Below are positions 7,014 to 14,687 of a stretch of 58,102 nt of DNA, in pieces. The first letter of the stretch is position 1. Each line of letters begins with the position of its first letter. Origin of the DNA: DATGZX01 sp035296965 (lineage in GTDB: Bacteria; Planctomycetota; Planctomycetia; Gemmatales; Gemmataceae). Where the stretch lies: contig DATGZX010000191.1 of assembly GCA_035296965.1 (NCBI GenBank), positions 1 to 58,102 on the forward strand, written 5' to 3'. Position numbers and translations under genes: made by a program. The notes beneath the pieces were generated by a model. The model worked only from the letters and a program-made list of their open reading frames with translations, had not been told where the DNA came from and searched no databases.

Positions 7014-8642
7014 TCAGTTGTTTACCATCTTCTTGTTACCGCCCAGATCGTGGTGGTAAAGCGGCAGGTGGCGATAATAAACTTCGAGAGTAAGGAGAGC
7101 CAGAGAAGTAATCATGACGCGGCCGCCGGCGCCGGCATGAGCATCACCGGCGGGCGACCAACTGCCCTTCTGATGGCGATGCTTAGGGTCTTGGCCCTGA
7201 TCCTGCGTGGCAATGAGCAATTGGCGCATCCGAGGATTCCAGGATTCCCAGGCCTCGCCGCCAACGTGGTGCATCACCTGAGTTGCATAGTAGTAATAGT
7301 ACATGGTGGTCATTTTCAGCGGCGGGTTGTCTTTCCGCAGACGCTTGACGCCGCCCACAATCCCGCTGTTGAACGGGCCGATGCCGAAGTACATCCGGCA
7401 GAGCAGGCCGACGGCCGTCATCGTGGGCGAAGCCTCGGCGTTTTGGTAGCCGTAGCCCGTGCCGTCCGCCGTCATGACGGTATTAAGCCACTTGCTTGCC
7501 TTGCCGAGAGTGGGATTGCGGGCGTCGTCCACGTCCAGGCCGGCCATCTGCCCGCTCTTGAGGGCCATGACCTGCCAGCCGAGCACAGAAGTATCGCCGC
7601 CCTGGCGCGGCTCGTATCTCCAGCCGCCGCTGGCGCTCTGGGCCGCCCGAATATAGTTCAAGGCCCGCTGCGCTGGGCCCTTCAGACGAGGATCGCTCGT
7701 CATGCCATACGCTTCGCAGACGGCGATGGAAGCGAGCCCGTGAGCATACATGCCTCCACCGAAACTCCCGTCAGTGGCCTGCTTGCGGACGAGATAATCG
7801 AGCGCGCGCCCGACGTTCTTCGCATACATGCCCTTCGTGTTCTTGTGAGTTTCGCCAGCGCCGAGCATCGGTAGCAAGCCGAACGCCGTGGCGGCAATGT
7901 CGTTGCTCTGGCCGAATCCTCCGCAGTTGCATTTGCCGTGCTGGTTGAAGCCGTCCAGCGACCAGTGGCCGTCCGGCGCCTGGTGCCGGGATAGCCAACC
8001 AAGTCCCGCTGCCACGGCCGCCTCAGATTGCGGATTACCGCCCCCCTCCCTGATCATCGTCTCGCGCGTGGAGCCGCTGCGGCCGCCGAAGCCGCCGGGG
8101 ACCAGAAGGCCCTTGTCTCCTCCCAGGGTGCCGACAGTATTCGCCAGTCCGGGTATCTTCGATTCAATGCCGCCTCCCTGTCCGTTGCTCATCATGCCGG
8201 GAGGCGGGGGAATGTTCGTTGGGGTGGCCTCGGCCATTCCCTTGATGCCGATTGCTTCGGTGGGATCGACCGGCCCTGGCACGGAAACTTCTTCGATGCG
8301 GTTGACGTTGTAATTCAACAACTCACTCGGATCGTCTCCCACGTCCTCGTTCGTCAGGTTCTCCTCGCGCGGCTTGTCGTCGTCGACCTGCGTCTGGATC
8401 ACTTCGGTCTCAGTTGCGACACTGGCCGTGCTCACATTCACGGTCACGAACAGGAAGAGGAAGATGAGGACGACGTGCATGACCAGGCTGCCCGCCATCG
8501 CCACTCCCAGGACGATCAAGGTCTGGCGACCGCCCGATCTTCGGGGCATATAAACCGAGCGGATCACTGCGAGATCGGAATCCTGCTCGTCCCGCAGGTT
8601 CCGGGGATAGCCTTGATGATTATCGCTAGGTTGCATAGGCAT
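7014..8642 (-). CDS. TonB-like membrane-anchored alpha-toroid (prenyltransferase/squalene-cyclase repeat) protein
   Basis: 542 residues from the ATG at 8642, which has an AAGGAAAG site; an in-frame TTG at 8681 is the alternative. A cytoplasmic N-terminus of about 40 residues is followed by one membrane helix (about 41-68) containing Ser52-Leu-Val-Met-His56, the Ser-x3-His spacing of the TonB energy-transducing helix, with Phe63 and Thr67 at the positions of TonB Leu27 and Ser31. Next comes an acidic/Pro-rich periplasmic linker to about residue 200, then alpha-toroid repeats with QW-like motifs (QAPDGHWS, QATDGSFG, QSASGGWR) to the C-terminus. It follows an ExbB-ExbD-ExbD operon on the same strand. 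Function unknown; a TonB-like role is inference. Confidence 0.8.
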   Translation of the reverse strand: MPMQPSDNHQGYPRNLRDEQDSDLAVIRSVYMPRRSGGRQTLIVLGVAMAGSLVMHVVLIFLFLFVTVNVSTASVATETEVIQTQVDDDKPREENLTNEDVGDDPSELLNYNVNRIEEVSVPGPVDPTEAIGIKGMAEATPTNIPPPPGMMSNGQGGGIESKIPGLANTVGTLGGDKGLLVPGGFGGRSGSTRETMIREGGGNPQSEAAVAAGLGWLSRHQAPDGHWSLDGFNQHGKCNCGGFGQSNDIAATAFGLLPMLGAGETHKNTKGMYAKNVGRALDYLVRKQATDGSFGGGMYAHGLASIAVCEAYGMTSDPRLKGPAQRALNYIRAAQSASGGWRYEPRQGGDTSVLGWQVMALKSGQMAGLDVDDARNPTLGKASKWLNTVMTADGTGYGYQNAEASPTMTAVGLLCRMYFGIGPFNSGIVGGVKRLRKDNPPLKMTTMYYYYYATQVMHHVGGEAWESWNPRMRQLLIATQDQGQDPKHRHQKGSWSPAGDAHAGAGGRVMITSLALLTLEVYYRHLPLYHHDLGGNKKMVNN

Positions 8643-8830
8643 AGCGGCACTTTCCTTCTGCGCAGCATCATCGGGGTGCAAGTCTTCAGCTTCTATTATT
8701 CACCATGGTCCGCCATCGATGCAAGTGTTAAAAGCGGCAAGGGTTCCAACGAGGTTGGTCTCGCCCCGTCTATTGCTTCCAGCCGCTAATCCAAAAGGGT
8801 GGATGGGGGAAGGCGAAAGGATTGCCTGGG

Positions 8831-8999
8831 ATGAGTAAGACTTAGGAGGAAGATTACGATTACGAAGAGGATGAAGAGCATGATCCAGATTAAGAGCAGG
8901 ATGTCATGCCTGCGCTACCTACTAAGTCCTGCTTTTTCTCGTTCTTCTGCTCTTCATCTTCTTCCAAATCTTACTCCTCATCTTAATTCCTCCTCTTAG
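8831..8999. repeat. Purine/pyrimidine-asymmetric long palindrome, copy 1
   Basis: A roughly 75-nt purine-rich arm (GGAGGAAGATTACGATTACG, GAGGATGAAGAGCATGATCC) is answered by a pyrimidine-rich arm (TTTTTCTCGTTCTTCTGCTC, CTTCTTCCAAATCTTACTCC). The conserved centre is GGATGTCATGCCTGCGC. It fills most of the 422-bp gap before the alpha-toroid gene; the rest of the gap shows no gene. The second copy is at 51131-51300. Confidence 0.9.
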
Positions 9000-9064
9000 G
9001 CGTTGGCCGCGGGGCAACTCGTCAGTCGAAGAATGACAGAGCACCCGGCACTCGCACGGCAGGT

Positions 9065-10072
9065 TTACAGACTGCCATGCGGGCCCTGCGGAGCGGATGG
9101 GTCCACAAAAGTGGCTTGACGGCTTTTGCTCAGGCGTGCGCGTACCTGCCTGTCACCGCGGAGAAACCACCAGCTCAGCCCTAGTGCAAGCAGCACGGTC
9201 GCAGCCAGGACGGTCAGGAATGCGGGAACCAAATGCTCCGCCAGCGAGGTGTCAGCAGGCACCGGAGCAGGCGGGAGATCGATCAAGCCATGGCCGATCA
9301 GCAGCGGTGCTTCCCGTTTGCCGTCGCCGGCTTCGTAGCGATACCGTTTGAAGAAGTAACCGTCGAAGGCGACGCGGTGTTCGAGTTTCTCGCCGGGCTT
9401 GATCGAGGCGGGCACCTCCGTGACCACGACGCAATAGGGATTTGCCAGGTAGGCGTCCTCGAAAATCCAGCCCTCGTAAAGAGTCGGAATGCCTTGCTTG
9501 GCGGCAAACCGTGAAGCATCGAAGCGCTGCAATCTGCGCAGCCGGCCTTCGATGTGGATGAGCTGCCCGCGGTATTTCGCCGGCTCCTCCCACAAGTGCG
9601 TGAAGGTCAGATCGCGTCGTGCATGCTTGGCCAATGCCTTGGCCGACGCGTTGTGCGCTTCGATGAGCAAGTAGTCATAGGCGCGCGACTCATACATATT
9701 TTCGTCCGCGCTGCGGACCGGCGCGTGGTCCTCCACGCCGCCCAGCATTTCGCGCTCGATGGTTGGCGCCTTGTCGGCGCCCTCGGCGGCTGCGACCGGA
9801 GGCGGCTGCAAGTTCTCCCAGGTGCTCGTCGCCTGGCCCATGATGAGGAGGGCGGCGCTGCCCAGGGGATCGCTTTGGGCCACAACTTCCGCTGCCGCCG
9901 CCCCCGCCCGCGCCCGATCATCAACGAATAGAGCATTGGCCTGGTTTTGGGGGGCCTGGCCCGCGCTAGGCATGACTGTGCCGATGCAGTAGACGAACAG
10001 GGCGCTGCCGGCAAGACCTTGCAGCAGCAAGCGACCAAGCGGATGTGCCCAGCCTTGCGCAATCGAGATCAT
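9065..10072 (-). CDS. Membrane protein of the ExbBD operon, unknown function
   Basis: 335 residues from the ATG at 10072, four bases after the exbD stop; a GTG at 10102 would overlap exbD. Predicted membrane segments lie near residues 9-31 and 275-298, so the middle part is probably periplasmic. The central region (about 145-265) contains LTFTHLWEEPAKYRGQLIHI and EGWIFEDAYLANPYCVVVTE, with spaced strands resembling an OB-like beta domain. A basic cytoplasmic tail closes the protein. I do not recognise the family. Its position as fourth gene of the exbB-exbD-exbD operon suggests a part in the same envelope complex. Confidence 0.75.
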   Translation of the reverse strand: MISIAQGWAHPLGRLLLQGLAGSALFVYCIGTVMPSAGQAPQNQANALFVDDRARAGAAAAEVVAQSDPLGSAALLIMGQATSTWENLQPPPVAAAEGADKAPTIEREMLGGVEDHAPVRSADENMYESRAYDYLLIEAHNASAKALAKHARRDLTFTHLWEEPAKYRGQLIHIEGRLRRLQRFDASRFAAKQGIPTLYEGWIFEDAYLANPYCVVVTEVPASIKPGEKLEHRVAFDGYFFKRYRYEAGDGKREAPLLIGHGLIDLPPAPVPADTSLAEHLVPAFLTVLAATVLLALGLSWWFLRGDRQVRARLSKSRQATFVDPSAPQGPHGSL

Positions 10073-10076
10073 AGGA

Positions 10077-10610
10077 TCATTTTCCGCCCATTGCTGGTTC
10101 ACCGGTCATCCCAGCCGCGTCCGCGGGAGGACCGAAGCCGACGTTTCTGAAGCCGGCACGCGTGCACGTGTCCATCACCTCCATGACATACGCATAGCGC
10201 AGACTGCTGTCCGCCTGCAACTTGATATCGTTCTGGTTCGTGAGGCCCTTGCGGATTTCGGACAGGTATTTGCGCAATTCCTTGAGATCGCCAACGTCCT
10301 TGGGACCAGTAGGCTCCTGCACGGTAATCTGGCTGATGCCGCCGTCGTGCGTGCCGTCGTGTTGGGTCTTGACGACCACGGTGATCTCGGCAGGAAGCTC
10401 CAGATCTCCCGGCATCGAATCCTTCGCGTCCTTGGGGTTCGCCGCCTGCGCCTTGGCGGCATCGGGCAGTGTCATCTCCATCTGCCCTTCAAGCTGGGAG
10501 GGATGATAGGTCAGGATGAAGAACAGCAGGACCTGAAACGCCAGGTCGAGCATCGGTGTGATGGGCAGATCCACATCTAACGGAGGATCGGCGGGTCGCT
10601 TATAGGCCAT
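10077..10610 (-). CDS. exbD: ExbD/TolR family biopolymer transport protein (second copy)
   Basis: 177 residues. The N-terminal pattern DVDLPITPMLDLAFQVLLFFI has the membrane Asp (Asp22) that carries protons in ExbD/TolR/MotB-type stators. The periplasmic part is larger than usual, with an insertion after the membrane helix rich in Ala, Lys and Asp, and ends with the DIKLQADSSLRYAYVMEVMD module of the ExbD fold. Start two bases after the stop of the other exbD. Two different ExbD subunits with one ExbB suggest a hetero-assembled stator. Confidence 0.9.
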   Translation of the reverse strand: MAYKRPADPPLDVDLPITPMLDLAFQVLLFFILTYHPSQLEGQMEMTLPDAAKAQAANPKDAKDSMPGDLELPAEITVVVKTQHDGTHDGGISQITVQEPTGPKDVGDLKELRKYLSEIRKGLTNQNDIKLQADSSLRYAYVMEVMDTCTRAGFRNVGFGPPADAAGMTGEPAMGGK

Positions 10611-10612
10611 GA

Positions 10613-11083
10613 CTACCCCCCCGTCTTGGTGTAAGCGCGCAACTGCATCTTGTGGTAGCCGGCTTCCTTGCACAGGTGAAGCAACTCGAACAACTCCGCA
10701 TAGGTAGCATTGCGATCGGCCCGGATGATGATGGCCGTGTTGACTTTGCCGGACCTATCGCCACGCTCCTCCGCGGTCCGCTTGGCGTCCGTGAACTGCT
10801 GCTTCAAGTAGTACTTCTTCTCACCCAGCGACTCGAGCGGCTTGGGTTGGCCGGGAGCGATCAGCTTTCCTGCAGGATCCATGTTCAGGAACAGGACGTC
10901 AATTTCGCCTTTGTCCATGGCGCGGGCCGATTGGGCCACTGGAAGCTTGATATCCTCATTGACCTGCTCGCTCACGAAGTTGACGCAGATCATGAAGAAC
11001 ATGATCAACTGGAAGACGAGATCAAGCAGCGGGACGAGGTTCGGCTCGGCCTTGATAGCGTCGGAGCTTGGACCGTGGCTCAT
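10613..11083 (-). CDS. exbD: ExbD/TolR family biopolymer transport protein (first copy)
   Basis: 156 residues. EPNLVPLLDLVFQLIMFFMI supplies the single membrane helix with Asp21 as the proton-carrying residue. The periplasmic domain ends with IIIRADRNATYAELFELL, the typical ExbD strand-helix. Located between exbB (two bases upstream) and the second exbD (two bases downstream), so clearly cotranscribed. It diverges strongly from the neighbouring exbD, which argues against a recent duplication. Confidence 0.92.
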   Translation of the reverse strand: MSHGPSSDAIKAEPNLVPLLDLVFQLIMFFMICVNFVSEQVNEDIKLPVAQSARAMDKGEIDVLFLNMDPAGKLIAPGQPKPLESLGEKKYYLKQQFTDAKRTAEERGDRSGKVNTAIIIRADRNATYAELFELLHLCKEAGYHKMQLRAYTKTGG

Positions 11084-11085
11084 GG

Positions 11086-11955
11086 TTAAGCCTCCGCGGG
11101 CTTGGCAGACGCGGTGGCCGCACGGGCGTCCGGCGTGGCGGATGCCGGGCGCTTCGAGTTGTGGTACATCTGCGTCAGCAGATCGTCGGCCACATTGGCC
11201 GTGTCCATCGAGATGCGAATGAGCCGATTGCGGAAAAAGGCATGGCAGAAGATCGCAGGCACCGCGAGGGCAATCCCCAGGAGCGTGATGACCAGGGCAT
11301 GCGAGATGCCATCGGCCAGCTTCTGCGGGTTCGGCGTCTTGCCCGGCTGGCTCAGCTCCATGAAGCTGAGAATCATGCCGTACACCGTGCCGACCAGTCC
11401 AAGCATGGGGCCGAGCGACCCGATCGTGGCCAGGTAAGTGATCAACTGCTCCTTGCCGGCCTTGATGCTGTCGACCATGTGGTAGGCGGTCTCGCGCGCA
11501 TCCTCGATGCCATATTGCAGGCGGCCCATGCCGGCCGTCAGGACCCGGCCAAGGTAAGAATTATCCGCGCGGGCCAGGTCGAACGCCTCGCGAAAGCGGC
11601 GCTTGTTCACCGTATCGGTGAATTCTTCCACGAATGCAGGCGGTATCGCCATCGGCATGCGCAAGTCGATCGACAGCAAAACAATAAGGGCTACCAGCGA
11701 CACGGAAATGAGCCCCAGCACCAAGCCGAAGAAAGGCCCGGCCGACCTGACGATGTGTTTGAACAGGCTAGGCTGAGCGGCGCTTGCTTCCGGCCTGGCG
11801 TTCTCGGTCTGCTCCGCGCCGCCTTGCGCTCCTTCATCCTGCCCGTAGGCGGATTGCGGGTGGTCAAGGAGCAATCCCAGAGCAAACGCCAGGCTCAGGC
11901 ACAACGCCACGTGTGCCAGCCGGGGCATGGTCCGCCGTCCCGCGGAGAGTTCCAT
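11086..11955 (-). CDS. exbB: MotA/TolQ/ExbB proton channel family protein
   Basis: 289 residues from the ATG at 11955 (AAGGA nine bases upstream); the open frame runs further but without coding character. A cleavable signal peptide (HVALCLSLAFALGLLLD) is followed by an acidic stretch, a first membrane helix (FFGLVLGLISVSLVALIVLL), a long cytoplasmic part and two further helices containing ATIGSLGPMLGLVGTVYGMI and HALVITLLGIALAVPAIFC, the diagnostic ExbB/TolQ channel motifs. First gene of the exbB-exbD-exbD-(9065-10072) operon. The N-terminal signal peptide is characteristic of the long ExbB subgroup. Confidence 0.92.
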   Translation of the reverse strand: MELSAGRRTMPRLAHVALCLSLAFALGLLLDHPQSAYGQDEGAQGGAEQTENARPEASAAQPSLFKHIVRSAGPFFGLVLGLISVSLVALIVLLSIDLRMPMAIPPAFVEEFTDTVNKRRFREAFDLARADNSYLGRVLTAGMGRLQYGIEDARETAYHMVDSIKAGKEQLITYLATIGSLGPMLGLVGTVYGMILSFMELSQPGKTPNPQKLADGISHALVITLLGIALAVPAIFCHAFFRNRLIRISMDTANVADDLLTQMYHNSKRPASATPDARAATASAKPAEA

Positions 11956-12423
11956 TGGTCTGATCCTTAGGCAGTTCGAAGCCAGAAAACGGGTCTCTGG
12001 GCCGACGCCGCGCCGGCCGCTGGAGCGCCTCCGTCCACAGGAAGCGAAAACGGTCATCTCGAATGCTCGATCTGCACTGCGACAGCAGCGGAGAAGCCCG
12101 GCATGCGCTGGTGGTCTCTGGGCAGCAGACAACATGTCAAAACCGAGTGTCTCCACGTTATGTGACCGTGCTGGCCGTTGTGTGTCAAGGCTATTCCGTT
12201 ATCCACGTCATTCGCCTCAGGTTTCGCATACTTTCGCGTACTTTCGCCACATCAGCGTGGATGGATAGACGAGAATAGAGGGGGTGGCTCGAAGCCAAAT
12301 CGCAACTCTTTTAGAGCAAGCTGTGAGCTTGCTCTACAAAGCTTTCCCGAAAGAGTCGCGACTGATTCGTACACTTGCTAAAGGCAGACCAGTAAGAAAC
12401 CAAGCTCCGTTGGTCTGACGGCC
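11956..12423. other. Divergent promoter region between exbB and the HisA-like gene
   Basis: 468 bp with no supported gene. It must hold the promoters of the leftward ExbBD operon and the rightward HisA-like gene. TAGAGCAAGCT (12312-12322) with its exact complement after GTG (12326-12336) is the only strong palindrome and belongs to the AAGCT-NNN-AGCTT family. Confidence 0.5.
12312..12336. repeat. Small palindrome TAGAGCAAGCT-GTG-AGCTTGCTCTA
   Basis: Perfect 11-bp arms and a 3-nt loop. Same family as 702-722, 23591-23613 and 28391-28411. The arms differ between copies in compensating ways (CTCAAGCT, GAGCAAGCT, GCACAAGCT), so the stem, not the primary sequence, seems preserved. Confidence 0.8.
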
Positions 12424-13179
12424 ATGCGTATTATCCCAGTTCTGGATCTCAAGGCCGGTCGAGTAGTCCGCGGCATGGGCGGCCGGCGCAGCGAGTATGC
12501 GCCCATCTCCAGCACCCTGGTTGCTTCCTCTCTTCCTCTTGATGTGGCCCAGGCATTTCGCGACCATTTCGGCTTCGACGAACTCTACGTGGCTGATCTG
12601 GACGCGATCGGCGGTGCTCCGCCTGCACTTGCCACATTTGCCGCGCTGAGTAATCAAGGTTTCCGCCTGTGGGTCGATGCAGGCGTGCGCGAATCGCAGG
12701 ATGCCGCGATCCTGGCGGGCGCTGGGATCGAAAAGATCATCCTTGGGCTGGAGACGATCACTGGCCCGAGCGTTCTTGGCTCGATCTGCGAGGCGCTCGG
12801 TCCCGAGGGCATCGTCTTTTCACTGGATCTGAAGGCGGGGCAGCCTGTTGGCGACTTGCGCGAATGGGACTCGCCCGCCCCCCTGGACATCGCGGCCCAA
12901 GCCATCGAGATGGGCGTGGAGACAGTTATCCTTCTGGACCTGGCAAAAGTGGGCTCGGGCAGCGGCACGGGCACCGAGGATTTATGCAAAAAGCTCACGG
13001 CCAGACATCCCCATGTTGAAATCGTGGCTGGCGGCGGCGTCAAGGACTTTAGTGATCTGTTGTATCTGTGCGCTCTAGGGTTGGGCGCGGTCCTCGTGGC
13101 GTCTGCATTACATGATGGCAGACTGCGTCCGGAGGAGCTGGCAAGACTTAGGAATGCTGACGAGCGCGAGAACAGCTGA
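12424..13179 (+). CDS. HisA-like TIM-barrel protein of the H4MPT cluster
   Basis: 251 residues. The barrel begins RIIPVLDLKAGRVVRGMGG and keeps the two acid residues of HisA (Asp8 in VLDLKAG and the Asp in IVFSLDLKAGQP), but lacks other HisA landmarks and no his genes are near. A HisA-related family (COG1411-like) is known from H4MPT gene sets of methanogens and methylotrophs; the convergent neighbours support that assignment. It probably acts on a phosphoribosyl- or pterin-linked intermediate. The exact reaction is unknown. Downstream stands a long hairpin (13201-13283). Confidence 0.8.
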   Translation: MRIIPVLDLKAGRVVRGMGGRRSEYAPISSTLVASSLPLDVAQAFRDHFGFDELYVADLDAIGGAPPALATFAALSNQGFRLWVDAGVRESQDAAILAGAGIEKIILGLETITGPSVLGSICEALGPEGIVFSLDLKAGQPVGDLREWDSPAPLDIAAQAIEMGVETVILLDLAKVGSGSGTGTEDLCKKLTARHPHVEIVAGGGVKDFSDLLYLCALGLGAVLVASALHDGRLRPEELARLRNADERENS

Positions 13180-13200
13180 TTTGGAGTCTCGTCGGAGGGG

Positions 13201-13283
13201 GAAAGCGGCGGAAAAGCGCCGCACTGCAAAAGTGACTTCCCTGGACTGCGGCGCTTTTCCGCCGCTTTTGTTTTTCCTTCCTC
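13201..13283. repeat. Long GCGGCGGAAAAGCGCCGC hairpin, copy 2
   Basis: GAAAGCGGCGGAAAAGCGCC pairs with GGCGCTTTTCCGCCGCTTTT, followed by GTTTTTCC. It sits between the convergent stops of the HisA-like gene (+) and the pterin synthase gene (-), which suits a bidirectional terminator. Other copies at 3850-3952 and 45236-45320. Confidence 0.9.
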
Positions 13284-13326
13284 AACAATCTACTCCGCGA
13301 GCGCTTCAAAATCAGCGAATCTTGAA

Positions 13327-13815
13327 CTAAGGCCGCCATTCCACCGTGGCCGATTGGCCCACATTCTCCTCGACTTCGACCCGTAGCACGTGAGGTTGGA
13401 AGCCGTGCTCCCGGCGAAGGTCCGCAATCAGCCGGTGCGCGATGTAACGCGCAAGCAGTTCCGCGGTGGTGTTCTCGATGGGCAGCAGAACGCAATCCTC
13501 GCGCGGAAACAGCCACTCTCGTTCTCGATAGCGAACTCGAATGCGGCCGGGACTTTCTTCCACGGAAATGTGCGGGTTGCCGGTCGCCAGCATCATGCGG
13601 TGGTCGAGTTCGTCGGTGATTGCCTTCGTGCGGAGCTTGAGCGCGATGAAGTCGAAGACGTAGAAGTTGCTGTCGAGGTCGCCCTCGACCTCTACCGCGG
13701 CGCGATAGTTGTGGCCGTGCAGGCGCTCGCATTTATCGCCTTCGTAGCTGATGAAATGCCCAGAACAAAAGACCAGATGGTCCTTGGTGACCCGGACCTT
13801 GAAGCGTTCTGTCAT
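13327..13815 (-). CDS. 6-pyruvoyl-tetrahydropterin synthase/QueD family protein
   Basis: 162 residues from the ATG at 13815, which overlaps the stop of the CitG-like gene by four bases. Metal-binding residues of the T-fold are visible: HLVFCSGHFI (first His), then CERLHGHNYRAAVEVEG with the HGHNY pair, and DELDHRMML. The Cys of CERLHGHNY takes the place used as general base in PTPS/QueD enzymes. Such enzymes convert dihydroneopterin triphosphate to 6-pyruvoyl-H4-pterin or carboxy-H4-pterin. Inside an H4MPT operon, and with folE elsewhere in the window, a methanopterin precursor role is likelier than queuosine. Confidence 0.87.
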   Translation of the reverse strand: MTERFKVRVTKDHLVFCSGHFISYEGDKCERLHGHNYRAAVEVEGDLDSNFYVFDFIALKLRTKAITDELDHRMMLATGNPHISVEESPGRIRVRYREREWLFPREDCVLLPIENTTAELLARYIAHRLIADLRREHGFQPHVLRVEVEENVGQSATVEWRP

Positions 13816-14681
13816 GAATCTGAACCGGGGGCCTGCGAAAATCGGCAAGGCAGCTTTATGATACCTTCGCGTAGGGCTGCGAACAAGGAAGCGGTCACGA
13901 GGTCTGAAGTGGTGCCCGGATTGCGGCCTCGGTCTGCGCCGCGCAGCCAACCGTCAAGGGCCGAGAGCGCGGCGCGGGCGGCTTGATTCATTGGCCAGCC
14001 GTGATCGAGAACCTGCTGAGCTTGCCGGGCCGCATCCACCGCTTCGGCCGGGCCGCGCTTACGGGCGATGAGGCTGTCCGGGAACCTGGCCATCAGTGTG
14101 AGGTGGCAATAGACGATGGCCTCTTCCAGAAAAGGGCTCATTGTCAAGCAATGGCGCAACGCTGGTATGCCTTCCTCGAAAACTTCCAGGTAGCCATTCG
14201 CATATTGCCGGGCCACCAGGTCGCGCTCGGAGGCCAGCGTCATAATCCTCCGGAGCGATTCGGTCGGTTCCTCTTTGATATCCTGCTCCGGCACTTCGCC
14301 GAGGCCTGCGGGGTTGGCGAGGCGGATGGCTTCATACACCGCCCGGGAATCCTGCAAGGTGAGGGTATCGAGCACCAGCTCCACTCCCTGTCGAAGATCC
14401 TCACCGGTGGGCACGGACGCCAGGGGAGCCAGCAGCAGCAAGACTCCCAGGTTCGTGTTCGCGTTCACGACTGCGCGCGTGGCACGCACGCCGTCGAGAA
14501 CGGTCTGGCCCACGGGGCGGCCCGGTGCGTTGTCCAGAACTCCAGCGGTGACCGCGGCGCTCGTGAGGAAATCGACGTAGCTGGTGTCCGTGAAATCTCG
14601 GTAGCGGTGGGCATTTCCCGGACAGCGTGCCGTTGTCTCCCAGATGCAAGCGAGTTGTGAACAAACGCCTATCGGTAGCAT
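13812..14681 (-). CDS. CitG-like (triphosphoribosyl-dephospho-CoA synthase family) protein of the H4MPT cluster
   Basis: 289 residues, all-helical family. The N-terminal signature CPGNAHRYRDFTDTSYVDFL matches the K-P-G-N-V-H-R pattern of CitG/MdcB relatives (COG1767). In H4MPT-containing methylotrophs a gene of this family (Orf7) sits beside mch and is needed for making the cofactor; I infer the same role. It starts six bases after the ATP-grasp gene and overlaps the pterin synthase gene by ATGA, so the cluster is one operon. No citrate lyase or malonate decarboxylase genes are near, which argues against the classical CitG function. Confidence 0.83.
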   Translation of the reverse strand: MLPIGVCSQLACIWETTARCPGNAHRYRDFTDTSYVDFLTSAAVTAGVLDNAPGRPVGQTVLDGVRATRAVVNANTNLGVLLLLAPLASVPTGEDLRQGVELVLDTLTLQDSRAVYEAIRLANPAGLGEVPEQDIKEEPTESLRRIMTLASERDLVARQYANGYLEVFEEGIPALRHCLTMSPFLEEAIVYCHLTLMARFPDSLIARKRGPAEAVDAARQAQQVLDHGWPMNQAARAALSALDGWLRGADRGRNPGTTSDLVTASLFAALREGIIKLPCRFSQAPGSDS

Positions 14682-14687
14682 GGCAGA

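Noticed and set aside
11068..11970. 300-codon plus-strand frame opposite exbB
   Set aside because: The opposite strand carries the complete ExbB motif set; this frame has none.
12424..13179. Histidine biosynthesis gene hisA
   Set aside because: No his genes nearby, no full HisA pattern, and the neighbours are H4MPT genes.
13327..13815. Queuosine gene queD
   Set aside because: No queC, queE or queF nearby; its four-base overlap with the CitG-like gene ties it to the H4MPT operon, though the fold alone cannot decide.
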